64,000 nucleotides of DNA from Rhizomys pruinosus (lineage: Eukaryota > Chordata > Mammalia > Rodentia > Spalacidae): assembly GCA_009823505.1 (NCBI GenBank), contig VZQC01006666.1:222800-286799 (forward strand). The letters are read 5' to 3'. Position numbers and translations under genes: made by a program. The notes beneath the pieces were generated by a model. It made no database searches. It was not told where the DNA came from and saw only the letters and a program-made list of their open reading frames with translations. Below, piece by piece: positions 53,501-57,231 of the stretch. The stretch's first letter is position 1. Every line of letters begins with the position of its first letter.

Positions 53501-54818
53501 ACTCAAGAGAGCTGACCAAGCTATCGTCGTCGGAGAATACATTCCATGCAGCCCAGAGTAGACATTCAGACTGGATTATTTTTTCCTCTGAAATCTCAGG
53601 TAGCTATGACTCTTCTAAATGTAAACCCCAGGCTGACAGAACCAACCAGTCTAAGTTGGTTCACGAGATAAGGCCAATTTGCAAGCCAAACATGGTGGTG
53701 CATGCCTGAAAATCCAAACCCCTGGGAAGCTAAGACAAAAGGATTGTGGTGAGTTGGATGCCAGCCAGATCCTGTCAGATCCTGTCTCAAAAGAGAAAAA
53801 TAGGGGGGCCAGAGAGATGGCCCCTCTTCCAGGGGACCCAGATTCTGTTCCCAGCATCCACACAGTGGCTAACAACCAGTTTCAGGAGATCCAATACCTT
53901 CTTCTGGCCTTAGGCTGGGATTTATGTGGTACACTTAAAATAAAATTTAAAAATAACACTAGGCATGGTGGCACACCTTTAATCCCAGCTCAGGAGAAGC
54001 GCAGGAGGATCTGTGTGAGTTCAAATCCAGCCTGGTCTACATTGCAAGTTCCAGGCCAGCCTGGGAAAAAAAAAAAAGACAAAAAATAAAATAATAAATA
54101 ATAAATAAATAAAAAAAACAAACACATTAATTTGCAAACCCAAAGTCCCCTTGGTTCTTTTTCTTTTTTCTTTTTTTTTTTTTTTTGTTTCTTTTGAGCA
54201 AGGGCTCCCTGTGCTCCAGCTGTCCTGGAACTCACTCTGTGACCAGGCTGGCCTTGAACTCACAGAGATCTGCCTGCCTCTGCCTCCCAAGTGCCATTGG
54301 TTTCTAAGCCCCCCCCCCACTAGTAAAATGAATTGAAGCTCCTGAAATAATAGTCCACACTGGGCATGGCATTTGTGTTATGGCCCGCCCTGGGTTGGCA
54401 GTAACCGAGCAAGCTTAGCAGGGCAGCTGTGGGAGGAGGGTTGATGTGTGCCATCCTTGTTCCTGATAAGTTCGATTCCTACACAGTTCCTTCTCTAGAT
54501 ATAGGTTTTTATCCCCATTTTGTTTGCAGTTTCCAGCTGGAACAGATGTGCGGGCCCAAGCAGCACCCATGTTTACCTCAGCCAGGCTGATGGAGATGAT
54601 GAACAGGGGAGGCGGGAGACAGTTCGCTCTCTCCAAGTATGTTCTTCGGACTGGTTCAGGGAGCATCCACTTTGAGACAATCCTATGTACCTTTCTGCCC
54701 TTAGGGGGGTCTTTACCGCCCTCATCCTCTCTCATTTTCTCTTCCTCCGTTTCTTCCTTTCTTCCCTCTCCAGATTCAGATTCATACTCTCCATTTCCAC
54801 ATCATGAGCAGCGGCCAT
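26567..54818 (-). CDS. RHBDL2: RHBDL2, rhomboid-like intramembrane serine protease 2 (split CDS)
   Basis: RHBDL2 is a plasma-membrane rhomboid serine protease that cleaves within transmembrane helices; reported substrates include thrombomodulin, ephrin-B3 and EGF. Minus-strand exons encode the complete protein: a basic cytosolic N-tail, the TM1-L1 region (LAVFIYYAVWKPQKQW), the rhomboid motif HAGVQHIVGN split between exons 3 and 4, the catalytic GASGG serine motif in exon 5, the catalytic His in AAHIAGG of exon 8, and the C-terminus FNIFLSPAN. Splice sites are consensus at every junction. Exons in gene order are 2, 3, 4, 5, 6, 7, 8, but exon 4 is not between 3 and 5: it lies at 62637-62749 (-) and again at 58639-58751 (+). 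Exon lengths (242, 149, 113, 101, 61, 62 and 180 nt) sum to 908, one short of 303 codons, because of a frameshift in exon 2. The 5' non-coding exon is not identified. Confidence 0.93.
26938..27085 (+). repeat. B1 SINE
   Basis: cagcggtggtggtgcacac to gaccttgtctcaaaaag; intron 7 of RHBDL2, 190 bp upstream of exon 8. Confidence 0.9.
27099..27281 (-). repeat. Old B3-type SINE
   Basis: Reverse B3: T-rich tail to ccactgaaccatctggctag. Confidence 0.62.
27292..27577 (-). repeat. B4/RSINE1-type SINE
   Basis: Reverse dimeric SINE ending ccactgagtcatctccccag; middle B1-like part ggctgggactaaaggc. Confidence 0.65.
27590..27744 (-). repeat. B1 SINE
   Basis: Reverse B1 with a G-run in the tail. Confidence 0.93.
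27785..27821. repeat. (TTA)n/(TTG)n tail repeats
   Basis: ATT units then TTG units preceding a reversed B1. Confidence 0.85.
27822..27965 (-). repeat. B1 SINE
   Basis: Reverse B1 ending accacgcctggct. Confidence 0.92.
27982..28217 (-). repeat. B2 SINE with target-site duplication
   Basis: Reverse B2 flanked by CTCTTGAGTGTTTTT. Confidence 0.96.
28390..29040. mobile_element. Unclassified retroelement segment (L1-UTR-like), copy 1
   Basis: 28430-28800 matches 61060-61410 in the same orientation, and 28830-28990 matches 45500-45690 in reverse. The 45-kb copy adjoins a diverged L1 3' UTR, so I infer an old L1-associated or LTR family. No open frame of note. Confidence 0.5.
29064..29294 (-). repeat. 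B2 SINE with target-site duplication
   Basis: Reverse B2 flanked by ATAACCCTTATTTC. Confidence 0.95.
29350..29455 (-). repeat. Old B1 SINE
   Basis: Reverse, diverged: ttttgagaaacagttttatg to gagggttgagattac. Confidence 0.65.
29491..29725 (+). repeat. Old B1 SINE with (AAAT)n/(AAAC)n/(GGGA)n tail
   Basis: agccaagtgtgatggtacc to ggccctgtctcaaaaataaa, then AAAT/AAAC units and a purine tract GGGA/GGAA. Confidence 0.8.
29728..29852 (+). repeat. Old B1 SINE
   Basis: gtagcatacacattttagccc to tttcaaaaagataaa. Confidence 0.75.
29861..30091 (+). repeat. Older B2 SINE
   Basis: gttagagagatggctcatc to an AAATAAATAAAT tail. Confidence 0.87.
30096..30346 (+). mobile_element. Chimeric B2(1-99)-B1 SINE, copy 1
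   Basis: 30096-30194 is the first 99 nt of a B2, from ggggctggagag to taagaaccatctt, including the tRNA-like A and B boxes. One base later a complete B1 starts (ggccgggtgtggtgg) and ends in a poly-A tail. The same breakpoint recurs at 36092 and 40652. The B1 part carries ctaaagggaaac, close to the ctaaagggagac variant in copy 2. Confidence 0.85.
30350..30567 (-). repeat. Older B2 SINE
   Basis: Reverse B2 ending gagccatctctctagctct. Confidence 0.86.
30619..30829 (-). repeat. Older B2 SINE
   Basis: Reverse B2 ending gagccatctctccagccc. Confidence 0.86.
30843..31125 (-). repeat. B2 SINE with target-site duplication
   Basis: Reverse B2 with a T-rich tail; AATGATACATTTTA flanks it. Confidence 0.95.
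31155..31436 (+). repeat. B3/B4-related dimeric SINE
   Basis: tRNA-like head ggggctagagagataactc, a B1-like middle (gtaatcccagcacc, ggaggcagaggcaggag) and a B3-like end (gaacactgtcctctgacctcc) with a CA-rich tail. Confidence 0.62.
31455..31670 (+). repeat. B2 SINE next to RHBDL2 exon 7 donor
   Basis: Forward B2, short subtype, flanked by AAAAGGAAGATTATA (left) and AAAAGGAAGAGTATA (right, 31671-31685). The right flank reaches intron position +8 of exon 7. Confidence 0.94.
31693..31754 (-). CDS. RHBDL2: RHBDL2 coding exon 7
   Basis: Acceptor ttttcttctag, donor GTGAGT. 62 nt giving VVSDMGFALYRRFFVPANGSP when joined in phase 1 to exon 6. This is the TM5-loop region. Intact. Confidence 0.95.
31755..32159. 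other. RHBDL2 intron 6, no repeat recognised
   Basis: About 400 bp of sequence with no SINE or other recognised element, directly upstream of exon 7. Confidence 0.4.
32160..32325 (-). repeat. Old B3-type SINE
   Basis: Reverse: tattctattaatttatttcg, gtggaggtcaggggataac, ending in a degenerate head. Confidence 0.6.
32479..32605 (+). repeat. B1 SINE with 5' internal deletion
   Basis: agccaggtgtgcccagcac: about 20 bp of the B1 head are missing, then normal to accaaaaataaat. Confidence 0.85.
32640..32853 (+). repeat. B2 SINE, 5' truncated, with (AAAT)n tail
   Basis: Starts at aaagagcactggcttctc; tail of about 10 AAAT units (32812-32853). Confidence 0.85.
32960..33117 (+). repeat. B1 SINE with internal partial duplication
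   Basis: The piece ggcggatctttgtgagttc occurs twice (about 33014 and 33051), lengthening the element. Flanked by AAAAATCACCTGGA/AAAAACCACCTGGA. Confidence 0.93.
33159..33297 (-). repeat. Old B1 SINE
   Basis: ttgacacagggttttactgtg to cataagccactgtgtgg, reverse. Confidence 0.72.
33431..33765. other. RHBDL2 intron 6 sequence, nothing recognised
   Basis: No SINE or exon seen. Confidence 0.4.
33766..33942 (+). repeat. B4-type SINE (ID head + B1)
   Basis: ggattggggatgtggctgag (ID-like head) and ctgagttccaggccatcctg (B1-like half). Confidence 0.7.
34016..34160 (+). repeat. Old B1 SINE
   Basis: taggtgtggtgaacacac to agaccctgcctgaaaac. Confidence 0.8.
34488..34638 (+). repeat. B1 SINE with target-site duplication
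   Basis: Forward B1; AAAAGCCCTCTG before, AAAGCCCTTCTG after. Confidence 0.93.
34715..34775 (-). CDS. RHBDL2: RHBDL2 coding exon 6
   Basis: Acceptor caccttttgcag, donor GTAAGTAAG. 61 nt encoding NFREMIPAFGIVRLIIIILI plus one base, the hydrophobic TM5 region of the rhomboid core. Intact. Confidence 0.95.
34776..34978. other. RHBDL2 intron 5 sequence, nothing recognised
   Basis: No feature other than a short AATAATAT stretch near 34795. Confidence 0.4.
34981..35092 (+). repeat. B1 SINE with internal deletion
   Basis: gtaggtgtggtggcccacc to gactctatttcaaaag, lacking the central aaggccagcctggtctac part. Confidence 0.78.
35093..35298. other. AT-rich intron sequence
   Basis: Nothing recognised. 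Confidence 0.4.
35314..35558 (-). repeat. B2 SINE, first of two insertions at one target
   Basis: Reverse B2. TACTTTAGTTTTTT precedes at 35300 and follows at 35559. Confidence 0.94.
35569..35725 (-). repeat. B1 SINE, second insertion at the same target
   Basis: Reverse B1 followed by a third TACTTTAGTTTTT at 35726-35738. Confidence 0.94.
35793..35993 (+). repeat. Older B2 SINE with internal deletion
   Basis: Forward B2 lacking the ggttcgatccccagcac block; tail aaataagtaaataa. Confidence 0.85.
35994..36222 (+). mobile_element. Chimeric B2(1-99)-B1 SINE, copy 2
   Basis: 35994-36092 is B2 nt 1-99 ending aggaaccgtctt; tagt follows, then a B1 from gccgggcatggtgg at 36097. The B1 has a central deletion and carries gggactaaagggagacc. 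Poly-A tail at 36208-36222. Confidence 0.85.
36260..36447 (-). repeat. B3-type SINE with (TG)n
   Basis: Reverse B3: (TG)n at 36303-36332, then acctcagaggacaac and tgaaccatctcacaggcc. Confidence 0.72.
36448..36700. other. RHBDL2 intron 5 sequence, nothing recognised
   Basis: No feature recognised. Confidence 0.35.
36704..36835 (+). repeat. Very old B1/B4-like SINE
   Basis: ggggtacggtggtgcatatt and ccagactaacctggactgc are the only good matches. Confidence 0.5.
36906..37006 (-). CDS. RHBDL2: RHBDL2 coding exon 5 (catalytic serine exon)
   Basis: Acceptor ttctctttctttag, donor GTAAG. 101 nt encoding (G)SLASSIFDPLKSLVGASGGVYALMGGYFMNVLV in two parts: SLASSIFDPLKSLVG and ASGGVYALMGGYFMNVLV. GASGG holds the nucleophilic serine of the rhomboid GxSG motif, and ALMGGYFMNV is TM4. 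It expects one upstream base (G), which exon 4 supplies. Joining exon 3 directly to it would shift the frame. Confidence 0.96.
37059..37318 (+). repeat. B2 SINE, first of serial insertions
   Basis: Near-consensus B2 between GAATTACAGTTGA (37046-37058) and AATTACAGTTGA (37319-37330), starting 53 bp from the exon 5 acceptor. Confidence 0.95.
37331..37566 (+). repeat. B2 SINE, part of a B2+B1 composite
   Basis: Near-consensus B2; its A-rich tail meets the B1 at 37567. Confidence 0.95.
37567..37728 (+). repeat. B1 SINE, part of a B2+B1 composite
   Basis: Forward B1; GAATTACAG, the third copy of the target, follows at 37729-37737. Confidence 0.94.
37738..37905 (+). repeat. B2 SINE, 5' truncated
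   Basis: Begins at cagaggacacaggttc; ends in an A-rich tail. Confidence 0.87.
38042..38080 (+). repeat. B2 head, split from its body by a composite insertion
   Basis: tgggctggagagatggctc to gagcactgactg; the body resumes at 38504. Confidence 0.88.
38081..38300 (+). repeat. B2 SINE nested in an older B2
   Basis: Forward B2 directly after AGAGCACTGACTG. Confidence 0.93.
38328..38503 (+). repeat. B1 SINE following the nested B2
   Basis: ggctgggtatggtggctcac to a poly-A tail of over 30 A; the target repeat AGCACTGAACTG follows at 38504. Confidence 0.92.
38504..38700 (+). repeat. B2 body continuing the element at 38042
   Basis: agcactgaactgttcttgc to catacacataaaaaatt. Confidence 0.9.
38729..38893 (+). 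repeat. B1 SINE (ctaaaggga variant) with G-run
   Basis: gggtggggcgcacatcc to ctgttcaaaaaa; a run of about 10 G near 38770. Confidence 0.85.
39092..39245 (+). repeat. B3-type SINE
   Basis: tctggcaggatggttcagtg, gacccacatggtggaagg and an acacgcacaatgaataaaa end. Confidence 0.75.
39330..39658 (-). repeat. B4/RSINE1-type dimeric SINE
   Basis: TG-rich end, gtggaggtcagaggacaatg, middle gtttgaggcagggtttcttg, end cctgagccaccttcctgccc. Confidence 0.72.
39793..40011 (+). repeat. B2 SINE with target-site duplication
   Basis: Forward B2 flanked by AAGAAGACACTATA. Confidence 0.96.
40218..40310 (+). repeat. ID/B4-type SINE head
   Basis: ggctgggtacacagctccag to cagttcaatccccagaacc and poly-A. Confidence 0.62.
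40311..40540 (+). repeat. Older B2 SINE
   Basis: gaggctgcgaagatggtggc to an A-rich tail. Confidence 0.8.
40554..40815 (+). mobile_element. Chimeric B2(1-99)-B1 SINE, copy 3
   Basis: 40554-40652 is B2 nt 1-99 ending taagaaccatctt; one base later a full B1 begins (ggtcgggcgtggtgg, 40654) and ends in poly-A. The B1 has gggactgaagggagacc and cacatctttaatcc, shared with copy 1 in the latter. Confidence 0.87.
40884..41040 (+). repeat. B1 SINE with target-site duplication
   Basis: Near-consensus B1; AAAAATGAACTT on both sides. Confidence 0.96.
41152..41297 (+). repeat. B1 SINE
   Basis: gcctggcatggtggcacatg to gagaccctgaaaaaaa. Confidence 0.9.
41443..41553 (+). repeat. Old B1-like SINE
   Basis: ggcagaggcaggtggatcac to gtaagaccttgtctcc; head very diverged. 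Confidence 0.65.
41574..41775 (+). repeat. Older B2 SINE
   Basis: gggctggggagatggctcag to tacacatgaaagattaaaac. Confidence 0.85.
41793..41938 (-). repeat. B1 SINE
   Basis: Reverse B1 with tctccctttaatcccagc; ends accactcctggct. Confidence 0.91.
41940..42934. other. RHBDL2 intron 4, SINE-free block of about 1 kb
   Basis: The longest SINE-free stretch in the first 45 kb. No splice-flanked exon matching RHBDL2 exon 4 is present here, where it would be expected to lie. A perfect 11-bp inverted repeat sits at 41970-41998. Confidence 0.5.
42935..43040. mobile_element. Ancient mammalian interspersed repeat fragment
   Basis: ggattgaattgtaatccccc, gctgaaatcctaacgcctg and atcttatttgaaaatagggtt match a phrase common in old mammalian repeats; family not named. 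Confidence 0.4.
43067..43192 (+). repeat. Old B1 SINE
   Basis: agaggtggttgctcaggcc to ggccagcctgagctatgag. Confidence 0.75.
43207..43490 (+). repeat. B2 SINE plus 3' B1-head fragment in one insertion
   Basis: Near-consensus B2 (43207-43450), then gtgcaccaccatacccagc (reversed B1 head, 19 bp) and A-rich sequence. AAAAATGGAAG flanks the whole unit. Confidence 0.88.
43503..43668 (+). repeat. B4-type SINE
   Basis: ID-like head (ggcattcaggaaatcctttg) and B1-like half (attgtggtacacacctgtaatc). Confidence 0.6.
43687..43835 (+). repeat. B1 SINE
   Basis: gcatgtggtggtgcacgcc to gaccctttctctctcaaaa. Confidence 0.91.
43840..43926 (+). mobile_element. LINE-1 ORF2 3' fragment, old
   Basis: Nucleotide similarity to 12165-12245 (acaaatacctttcagtgatg... 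atctataacatgaagtac... gcaataaaaag), the region coding for the KMWYIYTMEFYAAVKK part of L1 ORF2p, but with frame breaks. Confidence 0.6.
43944..44095 (-). repeat. B1 SINE
   Basis: Reverse B1; ends accaccatgcctggcc. Confidence 0.9.
44139..44282 (+). repeat. Old B3-type SINE
   Basis: ccagcaagatagctcggttg to accaaaataaataaataaa. Confidence 0.62.
44320..45130 (+). mobile_element. LTR-like or RMER-like block
   Basis: About 810 bp without SINEs. It has LTR features: gagacctgagtaaaaag, a later tcttggactaccc and agtctaataaagaaaaa with a polyadenylation signal AATAAA at about 45121. Probably two joined elements split by an A/T run at 44645-44672. Family not identified. Confidence 0.45.
45135..45693 (+). 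mobile_element. Old LINE-1-associated 3' segment, copy 2
   Basis: 45230-45350 matches the L1 3' UTR at 12434-12555; 45500-45690 matches the reverse complement of 28830-28990. This connects the orphan element at 28.4 kb with an L1 tail. Confidence 0.6.
45694..45694. other. Single N: probable contig join
   Basis: One undetermined base in aacaggNgggaatg. Repeat copies to the left are clean; those to the right carry many single-base deletions. It lies in the intron that should contain RHBDL2 exon 4. Confidence 0.8.
45838..45985. repeat. AT-rich tract
   Basis: About 150 bp of almost pure A+T with TATA alternation, similar in character to the tracts at 57363-57456 and 63900-64000. Confidence 0.85.
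45990..46133 (-). repeat. B1 SINE with many small deletions
   Basis: Reverse B1 in which ccgcctgcctctgcctccc and neighbours are reduced (gtgaatctgctccaagtgcagg). Several separate losses of 1-5 bases. Confidence 0.85.
46134..46484. other. Intron sequence, weak SINE remnants only
   Basis: A degenerate reversed SINE head may end at 46413 (cccttctctccagccc). Otherwise nothing recognised. Confidence 0.35.
46485..46693 (-). repeat. Older B2 SINE
   Basis: Reverse B2 from ttatttttattttatgtgtatg to ccactgagccatgaattc. Confidence 0.83.
46860..47113 (-). repeat. B2 SINE with single-base deletions
   Basis: Reverse B2 lacking bases at gtctgctgaagg (4 nt), gccgcctgtggg (1 nt) and gagcgtcgg (1 nt). Confidence 0.92.
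47334..47583 (+). repeat. B2 SINE with (AAT)n tail
   Basis: ggcctggagagatggctcag to an AATAATAATAAC tail. Confidence 0.82.
47640..47877 (-). repeat. B3-type SINE with (TG)n
   Basis: Reverse: TG runs at 47697-47745, then cccactcggtcatctcacagg. Confidence 0.7.
47926..48152 (+). repeat. B2 SINE with (AAT)n tail
   Basis: aggctggagagatggctcag, B2 body, then about 15 AAT units. Confidence 0.87.
48219..48452 (+). repeat. B2 SINE with many small deletions
   Basis: Head and body recognisable (gatggcctagcgttaagagg, cccgggttcgatcccgcacc), with at least eight 1-3 base losses against the consensus. Confidence 0.9.
48476..48601 (-). repeat. Old B1 SINE
   Basis: Reverse: gtctggctatgtggatgcc to ccaagtgctgggattacag. 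Confidence 0.68.
48655..48803 (-). CDS. RHBDL2: RHBDL2 coding exon 3
   Basis: Acceptor ttctccctgacag, donor GTAAGG. 149 nt encoding LAVFIYYAVWKPQKQWITL, then DTGILESPFTYRPEKREEAW and RFISYMLVHAG. The frame is intact and ends in phase 2 (GG). It covers TM1's end and the L1 loop with the first conserved His of the HxxxxHxxxN motif. Confidence 0.96.
48804..49507. other. RHBDL2 intron 2, with an (ACC)n-rich stretch
   Basis: SINE-free. 48962-49010 is a CCA/CCC-rich low-complexity run. Two open frames across it are compositional. Confidence 0.5.
49508..49598 (+). repeat. B1 fragment with poly-A
   Basis: gaggtagaagcaggcagatg to ggccagcctggtct, then A26. Confidence 0.8.
49682..49828 (+). repeat. 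B1 SINE with small indels
   Basis: agccgggcatggtggcgcac to gctacgcgagagacc; missing bases in acacttaatcc and cagccacctgg. Confidence 0.9.
49936..50077 (+). repeat. B1 SINE
   Basis: taggtgtggtggctggcac to agatcctgtctaaaaaa. Confidence 0.85.
50085..50400 (-). repeat. B4/RSINE1-type dimeric SINE
   Basis: TG-rich end, tggagaccaggggttaatc, B1-like middle cagtgctgggatccaagc, degenerate tRNA-like end. Confidence 0.65.
50401..50808. other. AT-rich intron sequence
   Basis: Includes a TATAT/ATCAT-rich part at 50640-50765. No feature recognised. Confidence 0.45.
50809..50959 (+). repeat. B1 SINE with central deletion
   Basis: gccgggcgtggtggcccac to gcctgtctcgaaagacc. Confidence 0.9.
50966..51188 (+). 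repeat. B2 SINE with small deletions, followed by B1
   Basis: gtgggagagatggcctagc to atccacataaaaaaaa; several 1-base losses. Another B2+B1 tandem. Confidence 0.9.
51189..51342 (+). repeat. B1 SINE
   Basis: gctgggcatgcacacgcc (short head) to cgaaaagaccaaaa. Confidence 0.9.
51378..51574 (+). repeat. Older B2 SINE
   Basis: agagatggctcagcagaaaa to catacatataaaagag. Confidence 0.83.
51580..51760 (-). repeat. B4-type SINE
   Basis: Reverse: tctcaggctagtcttgaac and gggtggaacccaggatttc. Confidence 0.6.
51821..51862. repeat. (CT)n microsatellite
   Basis: About 20 TC units with one CC interruption. Confidence 0.93.
51870..52016 (-). repeat. B1 SINE
   Basis: Reverse B1 with small indels; ends accaccacaccagg. 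Confidence 0.88.
52135..52375 (-). repeat. B2 SINE with small indels
   Basis: Reverse B2; deletions at ggtttagctgacc, ctctgcagagcag and ctagcattatccagccc. Confidence 0.92.
52376..52462. repeat. (TTCC)n microsatellite
   Basis: About 16 CTTC units, some variant at the left. Confidence 0.94.
52466..52607 (-). repeat. B1 SINE (ctaaaggga variant)
   Basis: Reverse B1 with tctccctttagtcccag and small deletions. Confidence 0.9.
52703..52828 (-). repeat. Old B1-related SINE
   Basis: Reverse: gcccaggctaggctcaaag to cccaagtgctgggattgaaa. Confidence 0.65.
52904..53060 (+). repeat. B1 SINE (ctaaaggga variant)
   Basis: ggccaggtgtgatggcac to gagacctgtctcaaaaag. Confidence 0.9.
53146..53685. other. RHBDL2 intron 2, no repeat recognised
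   Basis: 540 bp with no SINE. No RHBDL2-like exon. Confidence 0.45.
53686..53797 (+). repeat. Old B1 SINE
   Basis: ccaaacatggtggtgcatg to cagatcctgtctcaaaag. Confidence 0.8.
53806..53948 (+). repeat. B2 SINE with internal deletions
   Basis: ggggccagagagatggcccc to gtggtacacttaaaataaa. Confidence 0.8.
53959..54115 (+). repeat. B1 SINE with A/AAAT-rich tail
   Basis: ctaggcatggtggcacacc to ccaggccagcctggg, then the tail. Confidence 0.85.
54165..54298 (-). repeat. B1 SINE
   Basis: Reverse B1 with deletions (cctgtgctccagctg); head truncated at cccaagtgcc. Confidence 0.87.
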
Positions 54819-54838
54819 CATTCAGGCTCTCCCTGCAC
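54577..54838 (-). CDS. RHBDL2: RHBDL2 exon 2 with start codon and a 1-nt frameshift
   Basis: Acceptor ctgttttag, 20 nt of 5' UTR, then ATG at 54816-54818 (a second ATG lies just upstream in frame, ATGATG). The exon starts MAAAHDVEMESMNLNL and then runs into a stop. The downstream frame encodes MREDEGGKDPPKGRKV, HRIVSKWMLPEPVRRTYLER and ANCLPPPLFIISISLAE up to donor GTAAAC. Both frames match the family, so one base is missing between them, most simply one G in the run at about 54767-54773 (plus strand ctctccag). The region is the cytosolic N-tail and start of TM1. An alternative is initiation at the internal MREDEGG methionine. Confidence 0.9.
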
Positions 54839-55034
54839 CTAAAACAGACGTGAATGTTAGAGAAAGACAGAGCGTGCTTTGGTTTGCAGGCTGCGGCTCT
54901 TTCTGAGAAAACTGTTGGTTTCCCTAGTCTTTTCTATGTGGGTATAGGTCTAGGCTAAAGATGATCAAAATGGTCTAAACCTCCGAAATATCCCTAGATA
55001 ATGTTTTCACTGTATTGTTCTGTGATTGTTTTAA

Positions 55035-55243
55035 ATATTTATTATTTTTTATTTATGAATATGATGTATTGTCTGCATTATGTAAGCACAGCCCATGTCC
55101 TGCAAAGCCTCGGGGTCAGAAGAGGGTGTTGGATTCCCCTGGAACTGGAGTTATTAGTCACCATGTGGGCTCTGGGAACCGAACCCAGGTTCTTTGCAAG
55201 AATAGCCAGTGCTCTTAACCACCGAGCCATCTCTTCAGCACAC
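55035..55243 (-). repeat. Older B2 SINE
   Basis: Reverse B2 with small deletions, ending gagccatctcttcagc. Confidence 0.85.
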
Positions 55244-55278
55244 CTAATTTTGACATTGCTTTAAAAAGCATGGAGTCA

Positions 55279-55414
55279 GCCGGGCGTGGTGGCGCACAAC
55301 CTTTAATCCTAGCACTCTGGAGGCGAGAGGCAGGTGGATATCTCTGTGAGTTCCAGGCAGCTGGGGCTTACGGGAGACGCCTGTCTCAAAAAGACCAAAA
55401 AAAAAAAAAAAAAA
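55279..55414 (+). repeat. B1 SINE, first of three insertions at one target
   Basis: Forward B1 with indels. AAAGCATGGAGTC precedes (55265) and follows (55415). Confidence 0.93.
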
Positions 55415-55427
55415 AAAGCATGGAGTC

Positions 55428-55663
55428 AGGACTGGAGAGATGGCCTAAGAGAGCCACTGCTCTTGCAGAGGACCCAGGTTCAGTCCCCAGCCCCACATGG
55501 TGGCTGAGAACCGTCTGTAATTCCCATTCCAGGAGAACTCCAGTTCCAGTGGAATCTGATGCCCTCTTCTGACCTCCGAGGATGCATGACATGGGCACCA
55601 CAAACCTACATGCAGACAGTACATTCATACACATAAAAAATAAAAAAAATTAAAAAAATAATA
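55428..55663 (+). repeat. B2 SINE, second insertion at the same target
   Basis: Forward B2 followed by AAAGCATGGAGTC at 55664-55676. Confidence 0.94.
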
Positions 55664-55678
55664 AAAGCATGGAGTCTA

Positions 55679-55863
55679 GGGGCTGGAGAGATGGTTCAGC
55701 AGTTAAGAGCACTGGTTTGCTCTTGCAGCAGGAACTGGGTTCAGTTCCAAGAGATCCAAAGCCATCTTCTGACATTCCAAGGCATTGCACAACATGGTGC
55801 AACTAATACGCACGCAGGCAATACACTCATACACTAAAATAAAAAATAAATATTTTTTAAAAG
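55679..55863 (+). repeat. B2 SINE, third insertion at the same target
   Basis: Forward older-type B2, followed by AAAGCATAGAGTC at 55864-55876. Confidence 0.9.
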
Positions 55864-55957
55864 AAAGCATAGAGTCTAATACTGCTGTGCCTTAGACATA
55901 TAATAAATGTTGTGTCTTCTTTTCCTTATATATAAAAGAAAACTAATAAATAATTAA

Positions 55958-56109
55958 GCCAGGCATGATGGTAAACAATTATAATCCCAGAATTTGGGAG
56001 GCCAGAGGCAGGAGGATTAGCAGTTCAAAGTTATCCTCAGCAACATAGCAAGTACAAAGCCATGTATGAGATGGGCTACAAGACACCTTGGCTAACTAAA
56101 ATAAAAATA

Positions 56110-56140
<31 letters not shown>

Positions 56141-56142
56141 AA
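55958..56142 (+). repeat. Old B1 SINE with (AAAT)n tail
   Basis: agccaggcatgatggtaaac to a tail of AAAT units at 56108-56140. Confidence 0.78.
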
Positions 56143-56207
56143 TTTTAAAGTAAAAAGCATAGCCATGAAGTCAAATGAATAGAATTAAAATGCAGTTCTA
56201 GGCTCTA

Positions 56208-56432
56208 CAGGACATAGTCATTGGTGAGATCGATTGCTTCCTAGCATGAACCAAGGCCTGGGTTGGATCCCCCGACGTACATTATAACTGGGTATGGTGG
56301 CTACTCTTATATCTTCCCAGCACCTGGATGGTAGAAGCAAGAGGATCAGTGGTTTCAAGGTCATCCTCTGCTACAGAGCTAACTGGAAGCCACCCTAAGC
56401 TATGTGAGATCTGTCTCAAAATAAAAAAAGAA
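56208..56432 (+). repeat. B4-type SINE (ID head + B1)
   Basis: ID-like head ccaaggcctgggttggatc and B1-like half actgggtatggtggctac to gagatctgtctcaaaat. Confidence 0.72.
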
Positions 56433-56632
56433 AAAGCCAAAGTTCTATGCCACATTCGGTGACTTGGTGAGAACTCTTGAGTGCGGGGTTTAACCCAAGC
56501 TAGACAACACAGCAAGACACCATCTCAACAAAGAGAAACCCAAGTTCCACCAAACGCCAGCAGTGAGGCTACCTCAGGTAAGTCATGAAATTGCGCCTCA
56601 AATTACTTTTTAAAAATTATGGTAAAAGCATG

Positions 56633-56808
56633 AAACTTGGTTGAGTGGCTCATTGGTAAAGTGCTTGCACACATGCCTGATGACCCAAGTTCAGTGGCCA
56701 GAACCCCCAAGGTAGAGAGCTTTGACTCCCACGGTGTCCTTTGAAACTCCACAAACACACCTGGCACATTACAGAGCGCCCCACTCACAAAAACTATAAT
56801 AAATTAAA
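56633..56808 (+). repeat. B3-type SINE
   Basis: ggttgagtggctcattgg to actataataaattaaa. Confidence 0.65.
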
Positions 56809-56811
56809 AAA

Positions 56812-57222
56812 ATAATGACATGAAACTTACCACTTAAAGGTATGATTTGGTGACACTGAGTACACTTACAATTAGTGCAATCATGACCACAATCTAGTTC
56901 CAGAATGTTTTCATCACCCCACACAAACCTCACACCCATTAAGTAGTTACTGCTCCCGGGTACAGACCTCTCCCTAGCCTCTGACAACTACTAATCTGCT
57001 TCTGTGAATTTACATCTGGGTATTTTGTTTTTTTCCTTTTTTTTTTTTTTTTGTTTATTTTGATTTTAGGCAGGGTCTCCCTTTTAGTACCACACTGTCC
57101 TGGAGCTCGCTCTGTAGAGACCAGGCTGGCCTTGAACTCACAGAGATCCACCCACTTCTACCTCCCAAGTGCTGGGATTAAAGGTGCGAACCACCATGCT
57201 GTATAAATGGAATCAATATGTC
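56812..57222. mobile_element. Ancient L1 3'-end-like remnant interrupted by a B1
   Basis: cagaatgttttcatcacccc, ccattaagtagttactgctc and, beyond the B1, tataaatggaatcaatatg form one continuous old mammalian repeat phrase, probably an L1M 3' end. Confidence 0.45.
57035..57200 (-). repeat. B1 SINE
   Basis: Reverse B1: ttttaggcagggtctccc to aaccaccatgctg. Confidence 0.86.
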
Positions 57223-57231
57223 TTTTCTTTT

